Below are positions 1 through 5,771 of a stretch of 7,259 nt of DNA, one piece after another; within the stretch, counting starts at the first letter, position 1; each line of letters opens with the position of its first letter. Source of the DNA: an uncultured Micrococcus sp. (GTDB lineage Bacteria; Actinomycetota; Actinomycetes; Actinomycetales; Micrococcaceae); the NCBI GenBank assembly GCA_946222435.1, contig CAMIOJ010000106.1, positions 1-7,259 on the forward strand. Reading direction: 5' to 3'. A program made the translations under genes and the position numbers. The notes under the pieces are model-generated. The model was not told where the DNA came from, ran no database searches, and was given only the letters and a program-made list of their open reading frames with translations.

Positions 1-167
1 GTCGTCTTCCCGACGCCGCCCTTCTGGTTCACCATCGAGATGATGCGGGCCGGGCCGTGGCCCTCGAGCGGGCGCGGCTCGGGGAAGTCGTGCTTGGGCC
101 GTCCGGTGGGGCCCAGGACCGGCTCGCCCTTGATGGTCATCACGGGGATCGGGTCGTACGTGGACAC
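1..167 (-). CDS. parA: ParA/Soj-family chromosome-partitioning ATPase, N-terminal fragment
   Basis: This is the first 55 codons of a ParA-type ATPase; the rest lies beyond the left edge. The fragment ends in a deviant Walker A motif, KGGVGKTT at residues 49-56, preceded by MVNQ. The lysines at 49 (signature) and 54 (P-loop) are both present, and the final Thr codon is cut by the window edge. About 45 residues precede the P-loop, including EPVLGPTGRP, which I associate with the ParA-like protein encoded next to scpA and scpB in actinobacteria. The start is taken as GTG at 167 because AAGGAG lies 10 bases upstream; an in-frame ATG at 140 is possible but has no comparable ribosome site. The family are ATP-dependent, DNA-binding ATPases that act in chromosome segregation. 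The exact role here is inferred, since no parB or scpAB can be seen in the window. Confidence 0.88.
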   Translation of the reverse strand, partial: MSTYDPIPVMTIKGEPVLGPTGRPKHDFPEPRPLEGHGPARIISMVNQKGGVGKT

Positions 168-177
168 GGGGCTGCGA

Positions 178-183
178 CTCCTT
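178..183 (-). promoter_or_regulatory. Ribosome binding site of parA (decides the GTG start)
   Basis: AAGGAG on the minus strand lies 10 bases before the GTG at 167. It favours that GTG over the in-frame ATG at 140, whose upstream bases show no Shine-Dalgarno match. Confidence 0.55.
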
Positions 184-335
184 CTGTCCCGGACGGCGCG
201 CGCGGCGGTCCGGAGCGGGTGGCTGGGGTGCGGCGTCCTCCGCACGTCCTGCACCGATGCGGCACGGGAGGCGGCCGGAGCCGTTCTGCTCGGACTCCAC
301 AGTAGACCCTGCCCGCAGATCGTGCCGAGGCCGCT

Positions 336-370
336 CGTCACGACGAAGGCCCCGCGCCGCCGTCGTGACG
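336..370 (-). terminator. Possible factor-independent terminator downstream of prpE
   Basis: CGTCACGACG (336-345) and CGTCGTGACG (361-370) are perfect inverted repeats of 10 bp around a 15-base GC-rich loop that can pair further (GGC with GCC). It lies about 110 bases past the prpE stop and overlaps the 3' end of the possible small ORF. No T-run follows on either strand. That is common for terminator-like hairpins in high-GC actinobacteria, but it leaves function uncertain. Confidence 0.4.
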
Positions 371-448
371 CGCACTGTTGCCCTGTCCCGCCGCCGGGAG
401 CAGGGCTCCCCACGTCAGCGCCGTCCGTCGTGTGATCCGCTCCCTCAT
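338..448 (-). CDS. Possible small ORF of 36 aa downstream of prpE
   Basis: An ATG at 448 follows GGAGG with a 7-base spacer and opens 36 codons ending in TGA at 338. It starts 32 bases after the prpE stop, so it could share the prpE transcript. The product begins MRERITRRTALTWGALLPAA, a basic start with an Arg-Arg pair and then a short hydrophobic stretch. This resembles the front of a twin-arginine signal peptide, but the hydrophobic stretch is short and the protein ends soon after it. It could be a real small protein, the relic of a truncated exported protein, or chance in GC-rich DNA. I do not recognise a family. The ribosome site is the main support; the terminator-like hairpin overlapping its end neither supports nor excludes it. 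Confidence 0.28.
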   Translation of the reverse strand: MRERITRRTALTWGALLPAAGQGNSARHDGGAGPSS

Positions 449-480
449 CGCCTTCCCTCCTCAGGCCTTCGGGCTGCGGT

Positions 481-2433
481 TCAGCCGCGCGGGGACAGCA
501 GCGGCTTCAGGCTGTCCAGGACCGACGGGTCCTCGATAGTCGAGGGCACGGTGTACTCCTCGCCGTCGGCCATCTGCCGCATGGTCTTGCGCAGGATCTT
601 GCCGGACCGGGTCTTCGGCAGGGCCTCCACGATCGCGACGTCGCGGAAGTCCGCCACCGGGCCGACGCCGCGGCGCACGGCCTGCTTGAACTCGTCGAAG
701 AGCGTCGTCTCCTCCTCCGAGCCCGGCTCCGGGGCGTCCATGCCGGACTTGAGGACGACGTAGCCGGCAGGCCGCTGACCCTTGAAGTCGTCCGCGAGGC
801 CGATCACACAGCACTCGGCGACGGCCGGGTGCGTGGCCAGGGCGGCCTCGAGGACACCGGTGGACAGGCGGTGGCCGGAGACGTTGATGACGTCGTCCGT
901 GCGGCCGAGCACGAACACGTAGCCGTCCTCGTCCACGATGCCGGAGTCGCCGGTGGCGTAGTGGCCCTCGAAGGCGGACAGGTAGGAGTCGATGAAGCGC
1001 TGGTCGTCGCCCCACAGGGTCTGCAGGGTGCCCGGCGGCATCGGCAGGCGGACGGCGATATTGCCCTCCACCCCGGCCTCCACGGGCTCGCCCATGCCGT
1101 CGAGCACGACCACGTCATAGCCCGGGGACGGGACGGACGCAGAGCCGGTCTTCACCGGCAGCAGCTCGAGGCCCACCGGGTTCGCGGCGACGGCCCACCC
1201 GGTCTCGGTCTGCCACCAGTGGTCGATCACCGGGATGTCCAGGAGCTCCTCGGCCCACTTCTGGGTCTCCGGGTCCAGGCGCTCGCCCGCCGCGTAGAGG
1301 ACCTTCAGGCAGGAGAGGTCGTACCGGTCCTTCAGATCGCCCTCCGGGTCCGCGCGGCGGATGGCGCGCAGGGCGGTCGGGGCGGTGAAGAAGGACTTCG
1401 CACCGTGCTGGGAGATCACGCGCCAGAACGCACCGGCGTCCGGGGTGCCCACCGGCTTGCCCTCGTAGAGGACGGAGGTGGCGCCGGCCAGCAGGGGCGC
1501 GTAGACGATGTAGGAGTGGCCCACCACCCAGCCCACGTCCGAGGCGGTGAACATGACCTCGCCCGGGCCGACGTCGTAGATGTTCTCCATGGTCCAGCGC
1601 AGCGCGACCGCGTGGCCGCCGTTGTCCCGGACGACGCCCTTGGGCTTGCCGGTGGTGCCGGAGGTGTAGAGCACGTACAGCGGGTCGGTGGCCCGCACGT
1701 CCACGGGCGCGGCCGGCTCGGCGGCGGCCACGGCCTCGCCCCAGTCCTTCCACTGCGCGCCGCCGCGCTCGGACACGTCCTGGAGCGAGGACTCGAAGCC
1801 GTCGCGGTGGTGCACCAGCACGGTGCGGACGGTGTGGCGGGCCTCCTCGAGGGCCTCGGCGACGGCCGGCAGGTACTCGACGCGGCGGCGTGGCTCGATG
1901 CCGCCGGAGCAGGTCAGGACCACGTCCGGGGCCGCGTCGTCGATGCGGGTCGCCAGCTCCTTGGGGGCGAAGCCGCCGAACACCACGGAGTGGACGGCGC
2001 CCAGGCGCGCGCAGGCCAGCATGGCGATGGGGGCCTCGGCGATCATCGGCAGGTAGATCAGGACGCGGTCGCCCTTGCCCACCCCCTCGGCGGCGAGTGC
2101 GCCGGCGAGCGCGGCGACCTTCTCGGTCAGCTGCGCGTAGGTGTACTCGGTGACCTCGCCGGTCATCGCCGAGTCGTGGATGAGCGCGACGGCGTCGCCG
2201 CGGCCGGCCGCCACATGCCGGTCCAGGCAGTTGTAGGCGGTGTTCATCACGCCGTCCGGGAACCACCGGTAGAGGGGTGCGTCGGAGTCGTCGACGGCCT
2301 GCGTGGGCGGGGTCGTCCAGTCGATCGCCTGGGCGGCCTCCAGCCAGAAGCCGTCCGGGTCGGACAGGGACCGGGCGTGCGCGTCGGCGTAGGCGCCGGT
2401 GGTGGGGGTGGTGGAAGCATCGTGTGTCGCCAT
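481..2433 (-). CDS. prpE: Propionyl-CoA synthetase (propionate--CoA ligase)
   Basis: This 650-residue AMP-forming acyl-CoA synthetase activates propionate with ATP and CoA to propionyl-CoA in the cytoplasm, feeding the methylcitrate cycle. Motifs in order: P-loop YTSGTTGKPKG (256-266) followed by VVRDNGGH, which is typical of PrpE and not of acetyl-CoA synthetase; WWQTETG (406-412); YATGD (492-496); GRTDDVINVSGHRLSTG (510-526), the hinge region; and PKTRSGK (606-612), whose Lys612 is the catalytic lysine acetylated in many relatives. Ala382, just before GERLD, sits where acetyl-CoA synthetases have a pocket valine, which suits the larger propionyl group. The length is close to family norm, with roughly a dozen extra N-terminal residues. 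The ATG at 2433 has no good ribosome site but lies 6 bases after TAGGCT, suggesting a leaderless start. It is transcribed divergently from the regulator and the rest of the cycle. Confidence 0.95.
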   Translation of the reverse strand: MATHDASTTPTTGAYADAHARSLSDPDGFWLEAAQAIDWTTPPTQAVDDSDAPLYRWFPDGVMNTAYNCLDRHVAAGRGDAVALIHDSAMTGEVTEYTYAQLTEKVAALAGALAAEGVGKGDRVLIYLPMIAEAPIAMLACARLGAVHSVVFGGFAPKELATRIDDAAPDVVLTCSGGIEPRRRVEYLPAVAEALEEARHTVRTVLVHHRDGFESSLQDVSERGGAQWKDWGEAVAAAEPAAPVDVRATDPLYVLYTSGTTGKPKGVVRDNGGHAVALRWTMENIYDVGPGEVMFTASDVGWVVGHSYIVYAPLLAGATSVLYEGKPVGTPDAGAFWRVISQHGAKSFFTAPTALRAIRRADPEGDLKDRYDLSCLKVLYAAGERLDPETQKWAEELLDIPVIDHWWQTETGWAVAANPVGLELLPVKTGSASVPSPGYDVVVLDGMGEPVEAGVEGNIAVRLPMPPGTLQTLWGDDQRFIDSYLSAFEGHYATGDSGIVDEDGYVFVLGRTDDVINVSGHRLSTGVLEAALATHPAVAECCVIGLADDFKGQRPAGYVVLKSGMDAPEPGSEEETTLFDEFKQAVRRGVGPVADFRDVAIVEALPKTRSGKILRKTMRQMADGEEYTVPSTIEDPSVLDSLKPLLSPRG

Positions 2434-2439
2434 ACCCTG

Positions 2440-2469
2440 AGCCTAGTGTCCCGGCTCACACGCAAACAA
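2440..2469 (-). promoter_or_regulatory. Candidate prpE promoter, leaderless
   Basis: On the minus strand TAGGCT (2440-2445) matches the actinobacterial TANNNT -10 form and ends 6 bases before the prpE ATG. TTGTTT (2464-2469) is a weak -35 at an 18-base spacing. The mRNA would begin at or next to the start codon, in keeping with the poor Shine-Dalgarno sequence. The palindrome at 2476-2485 then lies just upstream of the -35. It also contains TATACA, so an upstream promoter giving a short leader is an alternative. Confidence 0.45.
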
Positions 2470-2475
2470 CGTCAG

Positions 2476-2485
2476 ATGTATACAT
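2476..2485. promoter_or_regulatory. Operator-like palindrome 1 (ATGTATACAT)
   Basis: This perfect 10-bp palindrome sits in the divergent region, about 47 bases upstream of the prpE start. It shares the core TGTATACA with the second site at 2541-2548. AT-rich palindromes of the GTATAC type are usual targets of FadR/FCD-class GntR proteins, and such a gene starts 72 bases away. Binding by that protein is inferred. Confidence 0.65.
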
Positions 2486-2519
2486 TTCATCCATGTGACA
2501 CGGAAGCACCCCCGAAGGC

Positions 2520-2550
2520 TTCCCAGGGCAAGGGCGCGTCTGTATACACT
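2520..2550 (+). promoter_or_regulatory. Candidate gntR-prpDBC promoter, leaderless
   Basis: TTCCCA (2520-2525) could be a -35, followed after 17 bases by TATACA (2543-2548) as -10. In the TANNNT form the -10 reads TACACT (2545-2550), 6 bases before the ATG at 2557. There is no usable Shine-Dalgarno sequence: the GGGG at 2551-2554 is too close to the ATG. A leaderless transcript is therefore likely. Confidence 0.45.
2541..2548. promoter_or_regulatory. Operator-like palindrome 2 (TGTATACA) over the gntR promoter
   Basis: This perfect 8-bp palindrome has its centre 64 bases from that of site 1, about six helical turns. It coincides with the likely -10 box of the regulator gene and ends 8 bases before its ATG. 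A protein bound here would block RNA polymerase, which points to autorepression of the gntR-prpDBC unit. Confidence 0.65.
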
Positions 2551-2556
2551 GGGGCC

Positions 2557-3246
2557 ATGCGAGCAAGCGAGAGGGCGTACCACACGCTCCGGTCCGAGAT
2601 CCTGGACTGGACGCTGCCTCCCGGCACCCTGCTGGGCGAGGTGGAACTGGCCGAGCGCCTCGGCATCTCCCGCACCCCCGTACGGGAGGCCCTCTCCAAG
2701 CTGGTCGCCGACGGCCTGGCCGAACAGGGCGGCGGCCGCGGCGTCCTCGTCGCGGACCTGTCCCTCGAGCAGGCGGACCAGCTGTTCGACCTGCGCATCG
2801 CCCTGGAGTCCCTCCTGGCCCGCCGGGCCGCCGAGCGCGCCCAGGGAGAGACGGCCGAGCGCTTCCGAAGGCTCGCCGAGCGCTTCAGCGCGGCCGCGGA
2901 CGCCCTGGACGGCGGGGCCGACCCCACCGACTACTACGAGATGGCCGGCGACCTGGACGTCGCCCTCGACGACGCCGCGGCCAACCCCTACCTGGTCTCG
3001 GCGCTGCGCACGCTGCGGCTGCACCTGGCCCGCCTGCGCCGCCTCTCCGCCAACGACCCGGCCCGTCTGGCCGCTTCGGCCGCCGAGCACGCGGACATCG
3101 CCTCCGCGGTCGCCTCGGGCGCCGCAGACCTGGCCGAGGCCACCACGCGGGTGCACCTGCACCACGCCTTCAGCCACCTGACCAGCCACACGACCCCCGA
3201 CCACACCGACACACTCTTGACCGCATCGCCGAAGGAGAACCGATGA
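2557..3246 (+). CDS. GntR-family transcriptional regulator, FadR/FCD class; likely regulator of the prp genes
   Basis: The protein has 229 residues. Residues about 4-66 form the winged helix-turn-helix, with the GntR signature LPPGTLLGEVELAERLGISR (20-39) running into TPVREAL. Residues about 70-208 are all-helical and fit an FCD effector-binding domain: helix D78-L79-R80-I81-A82-L83-E84 early, then AANPYL (141-146), AEH with His178, and His200. The usual FCD metal ligands are an Asp, a His four residues later, then two more His. His178 and His200 are kept, but Ala130 and Asp134 occupy the first two places. Its stop overlaps the prpD start in ATGA, so it is probably translated with the enzymes it controls. 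Two TGTATACA palindromes in front of it are the likely operators. The effector is not evident; a methylcitrate-cycle intermediate is plausible. The in-frame reading upstream of ATG 2557 is the antisense of prpE and is excluded. Confidence 0.88.
   Translation: MRASERAYHTLRSEILDWTLPPGTLLGEVELAERLGISRTPVREALSKLVADGLAEQGGGRGVLVADLSLEQADQLFDLRIALESLLARRAAERAQGETAERFRRLAERFSAAADALDGGADPTDYYEMAGDLDVALDDAAANPYLVSALRTLRLHLARLRRLSANDPARLAASAAEHADIASAVASGAADLAEATTRVHLHHAFSHLTSHTTPDHTDTLLTASPKENR
3231..3237 (+). promoter_or_regulatory. Ribosome binding site of prpD
   Basis: GAAGGAG lies 5 bases before the prpD ATG, inside the last codons of the regulator gene. It fixes the prpD start and permits initiation besides coupling through the ATGA overlap. 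Confidence 0.75.
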
Positions 3247-4769
3247 AGAACCACGAAGTCCGCGTCTACCGCTCGGAGGAGAACCTCCCCCGTGAGGACC
3301 AGCTCGCCTGGAAGCTCGCCGAGGTCGCCGTCGACCCGGTCGAGGTCGAGGCCGAGGTGGAGGAGATGATCATCAACCGCATCATCGACAACGCCTCCGT
3401 CGCCGTCGCCTCCCTCAAGCGCGGCCCGATCGTCGCCGCCCGCGCGCAGGCCATGTGCCACCCGGTGACCGCCCACGGCGAGGGCGCCACCGTCTTCGGC
3501 ATCGACCAGAAGGTCTCCCCGGAGTGGGCCGCCTGGGCCAACGGCGTGGCCGTCCGCGAGCTGGACTACCACGACACCTTCCTGGCCGCCGAGTACTCCC
3601 ACCCCGGCGACAACATCCCGCCGATCCTGGCCGTCGCCCAGCACGCCGGCCGCTCCGGCAGGGACCTGGTCCGCGGCATCGCCACCGGCTACGAGGTCCA
3701 GGTCGACCTCGTGAAGTCGATCTGCCTGCACAAGCACAAGATCGACCACGTGGCCCACATCGGCCCGTCGGCCTCCGCCGGCATCGGCACACTGCTGGGC
3801 CTGGACACCGAGACCGTCTTCCAGGCGATCGGCCAGGGCCTGCACACCACCACCGCCACCCGCCAGTCCCGCAAGGGCGAGATCTCCACCTGGAAGGCCC
3901 ACGCCCCGGCCTTCGCCGGCAAGATGGCCGTGGAGGCCGCGGACCGTGCCATGCGCGGCCAGACCTCCCCGGTCCCGATCTACGAGGGCGAGGACGGCGT
4001 CATCGCCTGGATGCTGGACGGCCCGGACGCCCGCTACGAGGTCCCGCTGCCGGAGAAGGGCGAGGCCAAGCGCGGCATCCTGGACACCTACACCAAGGAG
4101 CACTCCGCCGAGTACCAGGCCCAGGCCTGGATCGACCTGGCCCGCAAGCTCCACAAGGAGCACCCTGAGGCCACCGACCCGAAGAACGTGGAGTCGGTGC
4201 TCATCAAGACCTCGCACCACACCCACTACGTGATCGGCTCGGGCGCCAACGACCCGCAGAAGTACGACCCGAAGGCCTCCCGCGAGACCCTCGACCACTC
4301 GATCCCGTACATCTTCACCGTGGCCCTGCAGGACGGCTCCTGGCACCACGTGGACTCCTACGCCCCGGAGCGCGCCGGCCGCGAGGACACCGTCGCCCTG
4401 TGGCACAAGGTGACCACCGTGGAGGACCCGGAGTGGACCCGCCGGTACCACTCCATGGACCTGGACGAGAAGGCCTTCGGCGGCGCCGTGGAGATCACCC
4501 TCGCCGACGGCACCGTGATCACCGACGAGATCGCCGTGGCCGACGCCCACCCGCTGGGCGCCCGTCCGTTCGCCCGCGAGCAGTACATCCAGAAGTTCCG
4601 CACCCTGGCCGAGGGCATCGTGACCGTCGAGGAGCAGGACCGCTTCCTGGACGCCGTGCAGCGCCTGACCGAGCTGAAGGCCGGCGAGCTGGACCAGCTC
4701 AACGTCAAGGCCGACCCGGCCTGGCTGACCGAGCAGGACCTGGCCGACGCCCCGAAGGGACTCTTCTGA
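3243..4769 (+). CDS. prpD: 2-methylcitrate dehydratase, MmgE/PrpD family
   Basis: This 508-residue protein matches the MmgE/PrpD family along its length. PrpD removes water from 2-methylcitrate to give 2-methyl-cis-aconitate without an iron-sulfur cluster. Visible family landmarks: RELDYHD (105-111), HPGDN (120-124), the SRKGEISTWKAHAPAFAGK stretch (209-227), a His-rich HHTHYVIGSGANDPQKYDP stretch (325-343), and DHSIPYIF (351-358). No cluster-binding cysteine set of the aconitase type is seen. The start is fixed by GAAGGAG 5 bases upstream, and the ATG overlaps the regulator stop by 4 bases. Its own TGA overlaps the prpB ATG by one base, so the two are probably coupled. No acnD or prpF, which form the alternative dehydratase route, are present. 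Function is assigned by family resemblance and strong gene context. Confidence 0.95.
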   Translation: MKNHEVRVYRSEENLPREDQLAWKLAEVAVDPVEVEAEVEEMIINRIIDNASVAVASLKRGPIVAARAQAMCHPVTAHGEGATVFGIDQKVSPEWAAWANGVAVRELDYHDTFLAAEYSHPGDNIPPILAVAQHAGRSGRDLVRGIATGYEVQVDLVKSICLHKHKIDHVAHIGPSASAGIGTLLGLDTETVFQAIGQGLHTTTATRQSRKGEISTWKAHAPAFAGKMAVEAADRAMRGQTSPVPIYEGEDGVIAWMLDGPDARYEVPLPEKGEAKRGILDTYTKEHSAEYQAQAWIDLARKLHKEHPEATDPKNVESVLIKTSHHTHYVIGSGANDPQKYDPKASRETLDHSIPYIFTVALQDGSWHHVDSYAPERAGREDTVALWHKVTTVEDPEWTRRYHSMDLDEKAFGGAVEITLADGTVITDEIAVADAHPLGARPFAREQYIQKFRTLAEGIVTVEEQDRFLDAVQRLTELKAGELDQLNVKADPAWLTEQDLADAPKGLF

Positions 4770-5707
4770 TGCTGTATTCGAAGCTCACCGCCGAGCAGAA
4801 GCGCAAGAACCTGCGCGCCACGCTCGCCGAGGGCGGCGCCGCGCAGTTCCCGGGCGCGTTCACCCCGCTGACGGCGCGGCTGATCGAGGAGAAGGGCTTC
4901 CCGGGCGTCTACATCTCCGGCGCGGTCCTGGCCAACGAGCTGGGCCTGCCGGACGTGGGCCTGACCACCCTCACCGAGGTCGCCGCCCGCGGCGGCCAGA
5001 TCGCCCGCCTGACGGACCTGCCCTGCCTCATCGATGCGGACACCGGGTTCGGCGAGCCGATGAACGTGGCCCGCACCGTCCAGGAGCTCGAGGACGCCGG
5101 CCTGGCCGGGTGCCACATCGAGGACCAGTTCAACCCGAAGCGCTGCGGCCACCTGGACGGCAAGAACATGGTGGACCTGGAGACCGCGGTCAAGCGCATC
5201 CGCGCCGCCGTGGACGCCCGCAGGGACCCGAACTTCCTCATCATGGCCCGCACCGACCTGCGCGCCGTGGAGGGCCTGGACGCGGCCATCGCCCGCATGA
5301 AGGCCCTCGTGGAGGCCGGCGCGGACGCGATCTTCCCCGAGGCCCTCAAGGACCTCGGCGAGTTCGAGACCGTCTGCAAGGAGCTGGAGCCGCTCGGCGT
5401 CCCGGTCCTGGCGAACATGACCGAGTTCGGCAAGTCCGAGCTGTTCACCCGTGACCAGCTCGCCGGCGCCGGCGTGTCCATGGTGATCTACCCGGTCACC
5501 CTGCTGCGCTCCTCCATGGGCGCCTCCGAGCGCGTGCTGGACGCGATCCGCACCGAGGGCACCCAGCAGTCGCAGGCGGACCAGATGCTCACCCGCGCCC
5601 GGCTGTACGAGCTCGTGGACTACGAGGCGTACAACCGGTTCGACACCGGGATCTTCAACTTCGAGGTCCCGACGCTCGACATCGACTCGAACAACGCCAA
5701 CCTCTGA
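4769..5707 (+). CDS. prpB: 2-methylisocitrate lyase
   Basis: This 312-residue protein of the isocitrate lyase/PEP mutase superfamily cleaves 2-methylisocitrate to pyruvate and succinate, the last step of the methylcitrate cycle. The catalytic motif KRCGH (124-128), with Cys126, is the PrpB form; isocitrate lyase itself reads KKCGH and is usually over 400 residues long. DADTGFGE (89-96) and HIEDQ (116-120) carry the magnesium and substrate contacts, and NMTEFGKSELF (216-226) lies on a later TIM-barrel strand. The start is the ATG of TGATG at the prpD end, with GAAGGGA 8 bases upstream at 4754-4760. The same frame stays open far upstream inside prpD, but that part is a shadow. The protein is complete, with no sign of damage. 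Confidence 0.95.
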   Translation: MLYSKLTAEQKRKNLRATLAEGGAAQFPGAFTPLTARLIEEKGFPGVYISGAVLANELGLPDVGLTTLTEVAARGGQIARLTDLPCLIDADTGFGEPMNVARTVQELEDAGLAGCHIEDQFNPKRCGHLDGKNMVDLETAVKRIRAAVDARRDPNFLIMARTDLRAVEGLDAAIARMKALVEAGADAIFPEALKDLGEFETVCKELEPLGVPVLANMTEFGKSELFTRDQLAGAGVSMVIYPVTLLRSSMGASERVLDAIRTEGTQQSQADQMLTRARLYELVDYEAYNRFDTGIFNFEVPTLDIDSNNANL

Positions 5708-5713
5708 CCCCTC

Positions 5714-5749
5714 GCTGGCGGCGCGGCTCACCCACGTCGCGCCGCCGGC
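5714..5749 (+). other. Strong hairpin between prpB and prpC
   Basis: The 64-base gap between prpB and prpC holds a 14-bp stem (5714-5727 with 5736-5749, two G-U pairs when transcribed) around an 8-base loop. Its core, GGCGGCGCG with CGCGCCGCC, is perfect. No T-run follows; C-rich bases and then the prpC ribosome site come next. It could act as a partial terminator, or protect or mark the end of the upstream mRNA so that prpC is made at a different level. The structure can be read from the sequence; the role is inferred. Confidence 0.5.
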
Positions 5750-5758
5750 CGTTCCCCC

Positions 5759-5766
5759 AAGGAGGG
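5759..5766 (+). promoter_or_regulatory. Strong ribosome binding site of prpC
   Basis: AAGGAGGG lies 5 bases before the prpC ATG and is the best Shine-Dalgarno match in the window. It lets prpC be translated independently of prpB, unlike the coupled genes upstream. Confidence 0.8.
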
Positions 5767-5771
5767 ACACC

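Larger units (their letters stand above)
168..480. other. Gene-poor stretch between prpE and parA
   Basis: These 313 bases separate the prpE stop from the parA start, both on the minus strand. They hold a possible 36-codon ORF (338-448), a 10-bp inverted repeat (336-345 with 361-370), the parA ribosome site, and a 6-bp inverted repeat (189-194 with 208-213) in the parA leader. A TACTGT on the minus strand at 299-304 fits the TANNNT form of a -10 box, but no convincing -35 goes with it, so I do not call a parA promoter. Longer plus-strand reading frames cross this stretch, but they have no ribosome site and no recognisable product. Confidence 0.6.

Noticed and set aside
189..213. CCGGAC/GTCCGG hairpin in the parA leader as a riboswitch or attenuator
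   Set aside because: Six base pairs in DNA of this composition are likely by chance, and no known riboswitch fold or alternative pairing is visible.
257..763. Plus-strand frame across the prpE-parA gap
   Set aside because: It runs into the antisense of prpE, is rich in Arg and Ser, and has no ribosome site or family likeness.
481..2433. Acetyl-CoA synthetase instead of propionyl-CoA synthetase
   Set aside because: VVRDNGGH after the P-loop, AAGERLD and the C-terminal STIEDP are PrpE-like, and the gene lies at a prp locus.
829..2556. Long plus-strand open frame running opposite prpE into the regulator gene
   Set aside because: It is the complement of prpE in GC-rich DNA: Gly/Val/His/Arg-rich with no domain. 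The real protein in this frame starts at ATG 2557, just after the promoter region.
2988..4550. 520-codon minus-strand frame opposite the regulator and prpD
   Set aside because: It has biased composition, no ribosome site and no recognisable family, and is antisense to well-supported genes.
4400..4768. In-frame upstream extension of prpB
   Set aside because: The extra residues are a shifted reading of prpD. Family similarity begins at ATG 4769, which has a ribosome site and overlaps the prpD stop.
4769..5707. Isocitrate lyase of the glyoxylate shunt instead of PrpB
   Set aside because: The protein is only 312 residues long and has KRCGH, not KKCGH. It also sits between prpD and prpC.
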